This document shows, one piece after another, positions 63,814 to 64,000 of a stretch of 64,000 bases of DNA. The DNA comes from CBDCLY01 sp965218715 (GTDB lineage: Bacteria > Bacteroidota > Bacteroidia > Flavobacteriales_E > Vicingaceae): assembly GCA_965218715.1 (NCBI GenBank), contig CBDCLY010000033.1, forward strand, positions 1 to 64,000. Reading direction: 5' to 3'. Below the pieces are notes generated by a model that was not told the origin of the DNA, made no database searches, and saw only the letters and a list, made by a program, of their open reading frames with translations. Position 1 is the stretch's first letter. The number at the start of each line of letters is the position of its first letter. Both the position numbers and the translations under genes were made by a program.

Positions 63814-64000
63814 TCAAATCACTTGAAATTGTTTCCCAGGTAAGGATTGGAGACAACCCAAGAATTCTAATTCCAACAATAGACTATTTGTTTTACTCAT
63901 GCTTTGATTGGTGTTTAAACAAATGGTATCAATTCCAAGAACAGGATTAGATACAAAACAATTCATAATTGCTTTTTGATCCTCGTTGAGGCCGTTAAAG
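63814..64000 (-). CDS. dprA: DNA-processing protein DprA, C-terminal fragment (window edge)
   Basis: The last 61 codons read FNGLNEDQKAIMNCF at the edge and end LPGKQFQVI, stop at 63814-63816. This is the winged-helix DprA tail (LELEFLGCLQSLPGKQF). The Rossmann domain lies outside the window. DprA loads RecA onto incoming single-stranded DNA during transformation. The assignment is from the tail only. Confidence 0.7.
   Translation of the reverse strand, partial: FNGLNEDQKAIMNCFVSNPVLGIDTICLNTNQSMSKTNSLLLELEFLGCLQSLPGKQFQVI

Overview
The window is AT-rich bacterial DNA from a member of the Bacteroidota, most likely the order Flavobacteriales. The evidence is: several secreted proteins with C-terminal type IX secretion (T9SS) sorting domains; promoters of the Bacteroidota type (TTTG or TTG, about 20 bp, then TAnnTTTG); no clear Shine-Dalgarno sequences; a long-form IspG; a three-gene succinate dehydrogenase with one membrane subunit; and the order coaX, outer-membrane protein, TPR protein, lptC, CNNM-type protein, SurA/PpiD-type isomerase. 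I cannot name the genus.

Layout. 1-2.4 kb is accessory: a truncated S41 peptidase, a foldback intergenic element, and a solitary Mrr-type nuclease behind a small secreted protein, near palindromes. 2.4-10.8 kb is a minus-strand run: a four-gene envelope cluster (MORN/TPR protein, YARHG lipoprotein, VanX-like dipeptidase, DUF2306 membrane protein), lysA, a thiamine-binding-like protein, a GT39-type glycosyltransferase, a TPR-like protein and a GNAT acetyltransferase. 10.8-17.6 kb is rearranged: two arrays of GAGT-type hexamers sharing an identical 47-bp hairpin tail, a chimeric pseudogene, a headless copy of a DUF6435 gene, and three T9SS cargo genes. 17.8-21.6 kb returns to housekeeping (tRNA-Leu, prs, rplY, pth). 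21.6-24.4 kb is a two-gene secreted-protein module between duplicated copies of the pth 3' end. 24.4-48.5 kb is mostly core: omega-amidase with aminotransferase, sdhCAB, an M24 aminopeptidase, ispG, glyS, OmpA-family lipoprotein, exonuclease III, a very large outer-membrane protein, comF, msrC-type reductase and an M2 peptidase. 48.5-53.4 kb holds a LamG T9SS protein and an OmpA/thrombospondin-repeat protein lying between two related 140-bp repeats next to tRNA-Phe. 53.4-61.1 kb is the coaX-to-PPIase envelope-biogenesis cluster, in which two genes carry single-base frameshifts. 61.1-64 kb holds kbl, gdhA and the tail of dprA.

The most interesting signal is a recurring architecture. At two loci a module ending in a T9SS-cargo gene is bracketed by direct duplicates of part of a neighbouring housekeeping gene (150 bp at 149/150 identity, and 41 bp at 40/41), with the cargo gene's stop codon 1-2 bases from the duplicated sequence. 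A third, older-looking repeat pair brackets an OmpA gene near tRNA-Phe. This suggests a repeated way of inserting surface-protein genes beside core genes without breaking them. No transposase, integrase or CRISPR array is visible in the window.
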